Positions 24,132 to 36,130 of a DNA stretch of 64,000 bases are shown here, piece after piece. The position numbers and the translations under genes were made by a program. The stretch spans positions 537,739-601,738 of the forward strand of contig NW_003314361.1 of the NCBI RefSeq assembly GCF_000143415.4, in the 5' to 3' direction. The first letter of the stretch is position 1, and each line of letters starts with the position of its first letter. The DNA comes from Selaginella moellendorffii (lineage: Eukaryota; Streptophyta; Lycopodiopsida; Selaginellales; Selaginellaceae). The notes under the pieces were generated by a model. It saw only the letters and a list, made by a program, of their open reading frames with translations, made no database searches and was not told where the DNA came from.

Positions 24132-25304
24132 ATGGCAAGGAAGCGAGAAAGGAGCGAGTGTCCTCCACACCCAGGTTTCATAAAGAATCTTTGCTTCCAG
24201 TGTGGCCAGCCAAAACCTGAGAGTGATGGTGGCGATGGCGAAGGTGATGCTACACAGGGCTTGCTCTACCACAAGGACTTTGCGGAATTCCAGATCTCTC
24301 AGGGCAGTTTCGAGAGGCTCCGGGAAGAACAAGCCCAGAGGGCACTCGAGCATCGCAAGCTCATGCTGGTGCTCGACTTAGATCACACGCTCGTGAACTC
24401 GGCCAGCTTTGACGAAGTTTGCGCCGAGGAGAAGCCCTTCCTGGAGAGCATGTACGCGAGAGATCCACCCAAAGGGCGATCGAAGCTCCTCCACAAGCTC
24501 GACGATTTGCAGCTATGGACGAAGATCCGGCCGTTTGCGCTGGAGTTCCTGGCCCAAGCGAGCAAGCTCTTCGATCTCTACGTCTACACCATGGGAACGA
24601 GGATCTACGCCGAGGCAATGCTCAAGCTCTTGGATCCCACTGGAGTGCTTTTCAAGGGGCTGGTCTCCAGGAATGACAACGATCTCACGGATCATCGCGA
24701 CAGGAAAGACTTGGACACTGTTCTTGGGCAGGAATCGAGCGTCTTGATCGTGGATGATTTGCCGGAAGCTTGGCCCGAGGAGCAGCACAAGAACTTGATC
24801 CAGATCGATCGCTACCACTTCTTCTCGTCGAGCTGCAAGAGCTTTGGCTTTGACGAGAGCTCCAGCCTGGCGAGGAGAGGGATTGACGAGAGCCACAGCG
24901 GCGGGAGCCTGGCGAGCCTCTTGCAAGGGCTCGAGACGATCCACCGCGATTTCTTCCAGTATGGCGAGTTTTCCTTCCTGGAAGACGTGCGAGACACCGT
25001 GAGCGAGCTGCGCAGCCATATCCTCGAGGGCTGCAAGCTCGCGTTTAGCAGCGTGGTGCCCATCGATTGCGAGGATTCGCTGTGGATCTTGTGCGAGGGT
25101 CTGGGCGCCGAGTGTGTGCTCGAAATTGACGATTCCGTGACACACGTTGTGGCGATGGATCCGGAGAGCGCTAGGGCGCGTTGGGCAGTGGAAAATGGGA
25201 AGCATCTTGTCAATCCCTCCTGGATGCGAGCAGCGGCTTTTAGACTGGGCAGGCCCAGAGAGTCCGAGTTCCAAGTGCGCAGACTAGGTCTCGAAGAACC
25301 CTAA
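24132..25304 (+). CDS. CPL4: FCP1-type RNA polymerase II CTD phosphatase, CPL4-like
   Basis: Removes phosphates from the heptad-repeat tail of RNA polymerase II in the nucleus (family knowledge). A single uninterrupted frame of 390 residues. The N-terminus has a short Cys pair (CPPHP...CFQCG), as in CPL4. The FCP1 homology domain contains the catalytic signature LVLDLDHTLVNS (DxDxT, about residue 80), KIRPFALEFL, YVYTMGTRIYAEAMLKLLDP and VLIVDDLPEAWPE with the second Asp pair. A C-terminal BRCT domain (about 300-380) reads THVVAMDPESARARWAVENG with the hallmark Trp. It lacks introns, unlike most neighbours, so it may have arisen through an mRNA copy (inference). The next gene starts 132 bp downstream on the same strand. 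Confidence 0.93.
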   Translation: MARKRERSECPPHPGFIKNLCFQCGQPKPESDGGDGEGDATQGLLYHKDFAEFQISQGSFERLREEQAQRALEHRKLMLVLDLDHTLVNSASFDEVCAEEKPFLESMYARDPPKGRSKLLHKLDDLQLWTKIRPFALEFLAQASKLFDLYVYTMGTRIYAEAMLKLLDPTGVLFKGLVSRNDNDLTDHRDRKDLDTVLGQESSVLIVDDLPEAWPEEQHKNLIQIDRYHFFSSSCKSFGFDESSSLARRGIDESHSGGSLASLLQGLETIHRDFFQYGEFSFLEDVRDTVSELRSHILEGCKLAFSSVVPIDCEDSLWILCEGLGAECVLEIDDSVTHVVAMDPESARARWAVENGKHLVNPSWMRAAAFRLGRPRESEFQVRRLGLEEP

Positions 25305-25436
25305 AAACAGAGTGAAGAGCCCTAATAAGGATGGGATTCGAACCTCTGACATTGCCGCGGATCGTAGCCGTTGAATTTGAATTTCGCGGACGGCTGTGGA
25401 TCGAGATGTGGAAGGGGAGGAAATTAGGGTTTAAGG

Positions 25437-27066
25437 ATGAATAGGCTAGCGGAGTACCAGGCGGAGCTCCACCACAAGACGCAAGGAATCATCCACGCCA
25501 AGGCCAAGGCCGCGGAGGATCTGCGATGGGTCAAGGAAAATGTGGAGAAGATGGAGGGAACTCTCTCGGCGTTTCACGGTGCGCGGCGCGAGGTAAATTT
25601 CTCTCTTCTTGGAAAAGAGGACCAAACACTCTCACAGGTATCTTTGGAGAGGAAGCGGCAACTGAGGGACGATCTAGCAGCAATTGAGAAACGGTAGAGT
25701 AAGATTTCCAAGTTTTTTTCTCGCTCCAGGCCATGGTTTTTCTGATTTGTGAAGTTTGTGTAGCATGTAGCATGGCAGAGAGGGCGTTGGAAGTGGAAGC
25801 CCGACTCAAGGAAGCGGCGGCCACCGTGGTTGGCCTCAAGGACAAAGTTTGCTGCCTCGAGAAGGACTACAAGGCCGCAAAGTCGCAAGCCGGATCCAAG
25901 AGTAACTCGCCGCCACCCTCGACCAGCACCACCACAAACGTCGTCGACAACCACGACATCATCAAGGAGCGACTGGAAGTCGCCGAGGCACAGCTCGCGC
26001 ACGACTCGGACCTCGTCTCCAAGCTCTACCACCGCGTCTGCGTCCTCAACTCCAGCTTGGTGGAGGCCAAGAACAAAGGCGCTCAGCAGCAGCAGCAGGG
26101 ATCATCCGCCGGAGCCATCACCGCCACCTCTCCAAGGCGGCTCTACGTGAAGCACCACCGCCATCCAAAGGCCGGCTCTTCCTGCGATGGCAGCGCCAAG
26201 ACGAGCCCCCGAGATGGCGATCCGAAAGATGGTGACAATTTCGCGAGTACCTCGGCCGGGAGCAGTGCCGTGACAAGCCCACGCAGCGATCAGCTCGCAA
26301 ACGCGTCGGCGGAGCTGCCGCGGCCGCTAAACGACCATGAAGTGGACTGGATCCTCCACGTTTGCGGGAAGAACTTCGAGGACGTCGGGATCAAGCTCTC
26401 GGACGCCAACGAGAAGCTTATCTCGCAGCTGCGAGACCGGGTGAGAGTTCTCACGGACGAGGCCAAGAAGGACAGGACTCCGAGCCCCGGGAGGAGTCCG
26501 GAGGGAACCACGACTCCGCCCCGGTCTGGAGTTATGTCTCCCGCGGCGGCAGTGTCGCCATTCCAGCCTTCTCCAGGAGTGATCAACATTGGAGAAGCTC
26601 CCTCGGTCACGGTCCAGAAGATGGAGGACTCGCTAACGCAGGTCCAAAATCGGTGCAAGGCTTTGGCCGCAGGTATGGTGTGGAATCATCCATCGCTCAT
26701 CTCTCTCGAGCTTTGCAAGGTTTGTATATAAACTTGCCTCGATCTTTGTTCTTGCAGAGATTGATTACATGGAGAAGAAGAAGGCCGCGGCTGTAGATGC
26801 GATCAAGACTCTAGACGCTGCCATCTCTGAGAAGCTTCCCCTTCTCAAATCCGCAACTCTGGATGCGAAGGTACTTCAGAGAGCTCGCTCGTTTGGGATG
26901 ACTTTTTTTCTTCCAGAGGCTGAGAAGATGTCTCAAGCGTTCCGAGGAGGAAGAAGAGCCCATCAAGGAGACGAGGCTTGCCAACCTGATCAAGTTGTTC
27001 AAGAAGCCCGATAAGAACATAGAAAAGTACTTGATCAACAGAAGAGGAAACAAGTTTGATGTGTAA
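25437..27066 (+). CDS. Coiled-coil protein of unknown function
   Basis: Five exons joined by short introns; the first intron (about 25593-25637) is only about 45 nt and divisible by three, so retention would keep the frame. The product is about 460 residues. Residues 1-~125 form a charged coiled coil (LRWVKENVEKMEGTLSAF, ERALEVEARLKEAAATVVGL), then a Ser/Pro/Thr-rich patch, a second helix (HDIIKERLEVAEAQLAHDSD) and a long low-complexity linker. A compact segment HEVDWILHVCGKNFEDVG with further helices follows, and the basic end reads NLIKLFKKPDKNIEKYLINR. TTAGGGTTTA lies four bases before the ATG. I do not recognise a family; a scaffold or cytoskeleton-associated role is only a guess from the helices. 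Confidence 0.7.
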
Positions 27067-27494
27067 GAAACGCTATGAAATGAAATTTTTTTACAAGTTT
27101 TCTCTTTTGTGCTTGTTCTCAAGAACCAATTCTTCATCCATATCTATGTTTTCCGGTCGGAATGATTGCTCTCCTTTGTTCCAAGGATTAATCCCGGGTA
27201 GACTACTCCGGGCAGCAGCAGCCTTGGCAGCACGAATCACTTCACTCTCGCGTTGGCGGCCGTCCACCTTCTTCGCGCTGCCTCGCGCTGCCGCAATTCA
27301 TCCACCAAAGTTCTTGAGATGATCTCTACCAATCCCTTATAAACTCAATGTTACTATAAAGCACTCTCTTGCGCTAGCCTGATTCCTCCTCTGCTTCACT
27401 CATCTTCCTGCCCTGCGGCTCGATTTGAGCAGCCTCGTCTCCAAAGAACTGAAGGCTGAAGAGAAACTTCAAGCTCGAGAAGTCTTTCCCTTTG

Positions 27495-30330
27495 TCAACC
27501 TCCAGCCGCTGGATAAGTCGCGAGCTGGAAGTTATTCCCGTCTCGGAGTGCTAGTCCCAGCATATGTTCCAAACTGTCGCCTAGCCTATGCACTTCAGCC
27601 GAAAGTGCCACCCCATCTTCTGAAGGACTTCCGCACACTGCAAGCAGGCAGAGCCCGTCCGACGTCAAACAAGGCCCCAAAAAGGACGGCGGAAGTTGGA
27701 TGACTCGAGCTTTCATCATGGCAGGCTGCACCACTTGAAAAACCCGGCGTGTTACGTCAGTGACGAGAAGTTCCTCTTTGCCCGGTACAAACTCCATCCA
27801 GGTGATGCCTCTGCTGCCCCTATAGCCCCCAAGCTGAATGGTCACTCCGTTCGAAGTTAACTCCCGGAACGACTCGTCCAATCCGAAAACTTTGATCGAT
27901 AAAGCTGACGAGTTCCAGAGAGCTAGAAGCCTCAAAGACTTGTCAAACGCGAGAAGATCGGCTCCTCTGTTGAATGTCTTCGGCGGTCCAGTCGAACGTG
28001 CTCCAAAGTAGCCGATAAGGTGTATGTCCAGACGGGAAGTTAGGACATCTCTGATGAAAACGAGCACCTGGCCTGACCTGAGGAGGATGACTTTGATCAG
28101 CACCGACTGAGAAGAATCCATGTCGAAAAATTCCCGCTGCTCAGCGAACCTCGGAATAATCAGATGTTCGAACTTCTGGGCCTGCGCTTCCAAGTCCTTT
28201 GCGGGTACGAGCTCGACTGCTTTCCACGACACGCGCTCGTTCTGAGGTACTTTTCGCCTGAACATAACTCTGACTTGGCCGTTGTATCTTTTCTCGCTGC
28301 GAGTAAGCGTGATTGTCGGGCATGAGGCCCCAGGTTAGAGAGCTCTGACCTGTATTCTGCCACCAATTCGGACTTTTCTCAAGAACACTTCGTCCACGTC
28401 TTCGAAAGCGCCTCTCAGAAACTTAAGTCGCCTGTGCTCATAGATTGCACCCGCGCAGGAAGTTACTGGATTCCCCGCCACGAACTCAGTGTTTTCTTCC
28501 CCCGTCAATTTTCGTGCCACTTTTTCTCGCATAGAGTGGCATTCCTCGTCACAAACGGGAACAGGAGATCGTTGCCTGCGAGCGCAACTGTGAAGAGTGC
28601 CTCGTCTTCTGCTTCGAGAATCCCGAGCTCTGCTTTGTGGCTGATTACGAATTCAGCAAAACGAGCCTCTCTCTCAAGGCCTACACTTCCATGGAAGCCA
28701 AGCCAAGTCAAGAATCCAGAGTCCACAGTGTCGAACTTGATGTGGCTTTTGCCGCTTCTCCAGAAGATCCGAAGTGCTTGTCCGTGAAAGTGTCTTTGCT
28801 GAACACTGGACTCTTGCCGCAACCACTGCTAGTGAGCTTGAGGATGCATTGTGAACCATTGTCATTGGTTCCGGAAAGCCACTCTCCATACAGCACGAAC
28901 CCGGACTCTCGGGTGCCAGACTTCCGTATGGTGTACGTGTTTTCGCCATCAAATACCACTCTCGAGCCAACGAACAGCATGAAGCCCCGGCTGCTATCAC
29001 CTGTCAAGAAGCTGTTCAGCCTGGACTCCAGAGTCTCCAGAATTCGTTTGTCCTGATCCGTGGTAGACGTGCCAGAATTTTTCGTGTAGTCGAAAAACTC
29101 TCGACCACTGGGACTGCCTAGTTGAAAAGCTGCACCGTGACCATGCTCCTTCGAATATATCCCTTCTTCCGTTGCCTCAGGTAAGCGAGAAGCCCGTCTG
29201 CAAAGACCTTCAACACTACCATCATCATCACCATCTGGTAGTGTTTGTTGTTGGAGAGTTCTCTTAGGCGTTCCTGCCTCCGTTGTTCAACCGCATTGAG
29301 CTTCGTGCTCAGATCTTTGAAGCCTTCAAGCTCAGCACAGCTTGTGAACGTCGAAAACGTATCTTCACTGAGCTGGCTAAAGTTGAGGTTGACATTCCCC
29401 CACTCCTTCATTTTCCCTGGAACATCCTTGTGGTCTACTCGTCACCCTGGTATTTGGTCGCCAGAGTGTACTTCTCAGGAACAAGCAAAGCACACCGATG
29501 GAAACCTCCACTCCAGAGAGGAGAAGAAACACTGGAAGTCATCCGCAGCTGGAAGCCTCACACCACCACAAGATCGTTCTCTGACGAGTTGACAATGGAT
29601 ATCTGCAGCTTTTGTGTCTGGTTCTTCTTCGGTCCCAACTTCCCATTGCCATCCTCAACGTCAATGCAGCAGTAGACCGTGTCACAGAGATCCAGAGGTA
29701 ACGTATGAAGTTGCAAGATACGTCACCCCGTCGTGCAGCCGAGAACTTCTTGTCCGGGTGCCAGTAGAAGAGCACAAGCTTTTCCACGGAGAGTGCTCCA
29801 CAGAGTCCAGGCAATAGCAAATCCTCTCGAAGGGCTTTCACTTCTTCGTCTGGAAGTTGACAGTGGTGGAGAAGAGCTTCGGCCACTATACGCTTGCTCC
29901 CGTAAAGACCCACAGTGGCTAGAAAGGAGCTGTCCAGAAGAGAGAGCTCCAGGATCCAGCGGCCGCTAGAAGATGACTTGATCGATCCAGGAGCCAGCGT
30001 GTTGAAGAGAGCAGAGATGTCGGCTCGAGTGAGCAACACCTTCTCCACGAAGCTCAGCTGCTGTGTGTCGGACTTAATCCCAATGAGATTGAAAAGAGCG
30101 CTGGATTGGAAAGACTTCTATTGGATCGCAGACACCCGCGTAGGAAAACCAAAATTTCTTGAACCTAGCTCTTACCTCGCGAAAGGCTCCAACACTTGCG
30201 CGATCGAGCCCTGTCCGCCGAGAAGCAGCCACCAGAGGAGCCTCGAAACCCCAGCCGCCGCGCCAAATGGATATGGATCGCCAGCGTTGCCGGCGCGGCG
30301 ATTATCGAGGCGATGGAAGTGACCGATCGT
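27495..30330 (-). pseudogene. Frameshifted remnant of a large protein of unknown function
   Basis: On the minus strand, coding-like sequence continues for 2.8 kb but keeps changing frame. Segments in order: from about 30048 KVLLTRADISALFNTLAPGS...LREDLLLPGLCG; near 29640 CCIDVEDGNGKLGP, then QTQKLQISIVNSSENDLVV; near 29300 ELEGFKDLSTKLNAVEQRRQ; near 29000 RGFMLFVGSRVVFDGENTYT; near 28740 HIKFDTVDSGFLTWLGFHGS; near 28520 EENTEFVAGNPVTSC; finally 28265-27495, a clean 256-codon block (ERVSWKAVELVPAKDL ... RGITWMEFVPGKEELLVTDV). Frame changes near 29690, 29165, 28750, 28540 and 28300 have no splice sites to explain them. The last block resembles a beta-propeller-like part of very large eukaryotic proteins, but I cannot name the family. 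Confidence 0.65.
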
Positions 30331-30572
30331 GCGGGCTTTACTAGGGCTTTCACGAAATTTGGAGGGAAAATTTGTCCACATCCAACGGTTCAAGATTAAT
30401 CTTAGTATTTAAAATAATAAGTACACGTTTATTACCAATTCCAGGACAAACCTTTAAATTTTTTTGCTGTGCATTTCTATGGCTGGACGCGTGGAATCTC
30501 CTATTATCTTGACAACCCTAAAAGAAATATTGGGATCATTTAGCTAGGGCTGGTGTTGGAGATCTTGGATCC

Positions 30573-33272
<2,700 letters not shown>

Positions 33273-33564
33273 AAGGATTTTGATGTGGCACAGCACTCGT
33301 TTCTTCTTTTGTGAATAAAACTACTTTTCAGGATGCTCCGTAACTTCTCCACAAGAGATCGAAACCAAATATTTAATGTCATGGAATACACATGAAATTC
33401 CATGTTGAATTGTCAGAGCTTATCGTGTACTTCTTCACAAAGTAAAGGTGAGTCTACAGGAACTTTTGGAAAGAAAGAATTCGATGACAATCGCAAAGGT
33501 CAGCTTAGAATAGAATCAAAGACAGTAAGTTCATCGAAGGCATAGAAGTATAGTGGAGATGTAG

Positions 33565-34568
33565 CTAGGAAGAGACCTCCGTGAGCAAGGGAGAAGTGGC
33601 TGGATCAGTAGCATCCGATGCGTGCTTCCCCGAGCTCTCGCCACGACAAGGCGACTTATTAGAGTTCCCTTTGGATGCTGCCTCTTTCGCAGTTCTGTGA
33701 AACATCGTCACGGTTCCAAGAAAAGAGCGAGAGGGTCTACTCACTTCTCACGGCGTCTCTGAAGAAAACGCTGGAGTGATGCCTTTCGCGCCTGTGGCAA
33801 CTCTGGGAGAACAAACAAAACGAACGTGTTAAGATCGCCCAAGCAGTGAATTCGTACCAGAAGAAGAGATCACAACTTTGTTGGTGTTAGCAGCAACGTT
33901 GATCGAAGGCCACGACTTCACATCCCCGGCCAGGAGCATGATCGCATAAGCCTATGACAAGAACTTCTCTAGAAGTTGCAAAACCAAAGGAAAAACGATG
34001 CCTTGTCTGGCGAAACGTCGTCAAACACGGACACTGCTCCATCGTAAAACATCGTAAGATTGGCGGCGTCCACAGCAGCGGCAGCCTTGAGATCGATGCT
34101 TGTCCTGCCACCCAAGAGAGACAGACAAAGAGGAGAAAAGCAAAGCCAAAAGCGAAGAAGAAGGCTCAAGTAACTCTCTAGAGAGAGAAAGTAAAACTCC
34201 ACGTACATTGCCATGGGTTTCTTCGCTGGAGCCTCGTCGAGCGGCGGAGATGGGCTCCTCTTGGCGGCTCCACTCGAAGCCGGGGAAGGATCGCACAGGC
34301 TCTTGAGCGAGAGAAGTTGCTGCACGGCCTGGGCCTTGTTCCAAGACGGACGGCGCATTCCTGGAACGAAACTCTTGAAAAGTTCGTCGAGAGCGTTGCA
34401 GGCACAAGAATCTCACATACCCTTCTCCTTGAGGTAGCGCCGGCAATCCTCCCGAGTGAGCTGCATCACGTCCTCGTCCGTGAGCTCCTCCAGCTTCCTC
34501 AACCTCTCGGCGCTGACGCTGGTGGACACCTTCTCCTCGATCCCCAGGAAATCGACCATGCTAGACAT
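33565..34568 (-). CDS. PPD: PEAPOD-type TIFY transcriptional regulator
   Basis: PEAPOD proteins repress division of meristemoid and stomatal-lineage cells by recruiting co-repressors (known in seed plants). Six exons (approximately 34568-34421, 34360-34207, 34104-34002, 33951-33858, then two short ones) give 228 residues. The N-terminal PPD domain reads MQLTREDCRRYLKEKG, then MRRPSWNKAQAVQQLLSLKS across the first splice. The TIFY/ZIM domain (about 108-150) reads LTMFYDGAVSVFDDVSPDKA, then AIMLLAG, so the motif is TMFYDG rather than TIFYxG. A Jas-type motif follows: LPQARKASLQRFLQRRREK. The third intron has a GC donor (gacaag|gcatcg, about 34001). Two CACGTG boxes lie just upstream. The combination of PPD, TIFY and Jas motifs makes the class firm. 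Confidence 0.93.
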
Positions 34569-34654
34569 TTCATGCTAGGATCCTCCACTCAAGGGGCTCC
34601 TCCTAAAACTCGCTCGCCTCAGTAGCTATAGCTGGCTATGGCGGACAAACTAAA

Positions 34655-34686
34655 ACGCACGTGTTAATCGATGTACGCACGTGGAA
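34655..34686. promoter_or_regulatory. Twin G-boxes upstream of the PEAPOD gene
   Basis: CACGTG occurs at 34658-34663 and again at 34678-34683, 20 bp apart, about 90-115 bp upstream of the minus-strand start codon at 34568. G-boxes bind bHLH factors of the MYC type and bZIP factors; MYC binding to JAZ/TIFY promoters is known in seed plants. Regulation here is inferred from position only. Confidence 0.5.
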
Positions 34687-34689
34687 ATT

Positions 34690-35085
34690 CGAGAGAATAT
34701 ACTCGGGTAAGTTGGGCCAGTGAAATATCTGTTTTCGGAGAGTTCCACCGCAACAAACAGTACCTAATACCCACACACACATAAATCATGGCACCTGCTA
34801 GAAAAGGACTAACCAATGTGTTTTTTGTAATTCAAAAGCAAATAAAATGAAGTTGAATGAAAACTCAAATCTGTTTTCATATTTCAGTCCCTCTAAAAAC
34901 GAATGCAGCTCATGAAGCTCTCAAAGGAACCATGAACTTGTTTTGCGAGAGAGCAGCACTGCAACAAGACTAGTACGCACAAGAACCGCTTGCCTGTGAG
35001 CTGTTCCACCATTTTGTCTATAAAGAAAACATCATGCTCTTGCTTGATCGGCATGCCAAAGTCGGCCACTCCACATCGGGATTCA
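34690..35085. other. Intergenic, no gene seen
   Basis: AT-moderate spacer with short frames and no motif. Its left edge presumably belongs to the PEAPOD promoter; its right edge to the end of the kinase-like remnant. Confidence 0.4.
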
Positions 35086-36130
35086 TCAGTTGAGGATGCA
35101 CAGCTGCTCCTTGCTTTCCTGCCAGTCGAAGTCTAAAATATGCACCTCATACTCTGGCGCGTCCTCGTCTTTGATCGCGGAAGCTCTGAGCATGACGTTG
35201 CCCAGGCGCAGGTCCCCATGCACAAAGCTTTTCGAGTGGCCCGTGGCTGCAGTAGCAGCAGCAATGCAGGGCTTGAGCTTGGCAAGATGATTTGCGTCTT
35301 CGCGAGCACCCTCTACCACGTCCACTGCTGACACCCACCCAGCGTCACCTATGCTTACCATCCACCAGTTCATGCTGGTTTGCTTCACAGCCTTGAGCGA
35401 AGAGCCTTCGATCATCCGGCTGCACAACGTTGTCAAGATTCCTCAGCGGCCAAGGGATGGTCGCGCCTTGCCACCTCACAATGAGTTCTTCTCTGTTTGC
35501 TTCCTCCACGAAGATGCAAATGGCCCCAGTCGTCCTGATCGCCTCAAAGTCTCCATAACACGTCGTCACAGGCTCGGGCCAAAGTTGTGGTCGCTCTCCA
35601 TCGATGCAGCGAGGACATGCAGGACTTCCACGTTGATCACGAGCGCATTGGGGCTTTCCAGTCCAGGAAGAGACGTCCCACTCTCTTCGTGGCCCATATC
35701 GGCTTTCACTCCTCCAGAAAGCGCTGCGTATGGTATAAAAGCCTCCCCAAGGTATTTGGCCAAGAGCTTGATTGTGATCTCGTATACCGCTCCGTCACGT
35801 ACTCGGGATCATCTCCCAAAAGCTCTTGGCAAACTTGAGATCCGTAGCTTCGATCTGGCCATGCTTGAGGTTGTTGGCGAGGTTGGAGAAAGGCTCGTAG
35901 AGCAGTGGTGGAACAGCAGCTTGCGGGACGTAGCACGGGAACTCTGCTGGATTCTGGGCCTGGTATTCCCTCCACACGTAGTGATCGCACAGCTCGGACG
36001 GTCGATGATCTCTTGCTTTGGAATGAAATTCAATCGCATTTTTGGTGTCTATGACCTCAAAAATACTGATTTGAGCTTGCACGAAGCTCTCGAGCATCCG
36101 AGATTCCTCCTCCGTCGATATGAGTCTAGA
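35086..36130 (-). pseudogene. Broken kinase-like (phosphotransferase-fold) gene
   Basis: The minus strand reads LESFVQAQISIFEVIDTKNA, then YVWREYQAQNPAEFPCYVP from about 36097, to a stop near 35795. A different frame continues YEITIKLLAKYLGEAFIPYA to about 35566; a third continues CYGDFEAIRTTGAICIFVEE; a fourth (35436-35086) carries the kinase-like core SFVHGDLRLGNVML, then HILDFDWQ. HGDxxxxN and DFDW are the catalytic and metal-binding loops of protein-kinase-like or aminoglycoside-phosphotransferase-like folds. No splice sites reconcile the frames near 35800 and 35570, so I call it a pseudogene. The HILDFDW style resembles kinase-like families common in fungi and oomycetes; that is a memory-based resemblance only. 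Confidence 0.6.

Noticed and set aside
24513-25274. A 253-codon minus-strand frame opposite the CPL4-like gene
   Set aside because: The sense strand carries the full catalytic and BRCT domains; the antisense frame has no family signature.
25324-25340. A perfect pol III B-box (ggttcgaatcccat on the minus strand) suggesting a tRNA gene or SINE
   Set aside because: The flanking bases do not form the T-stem or acceptor stem, and no A-box or anticodon arm is found at the right distance.
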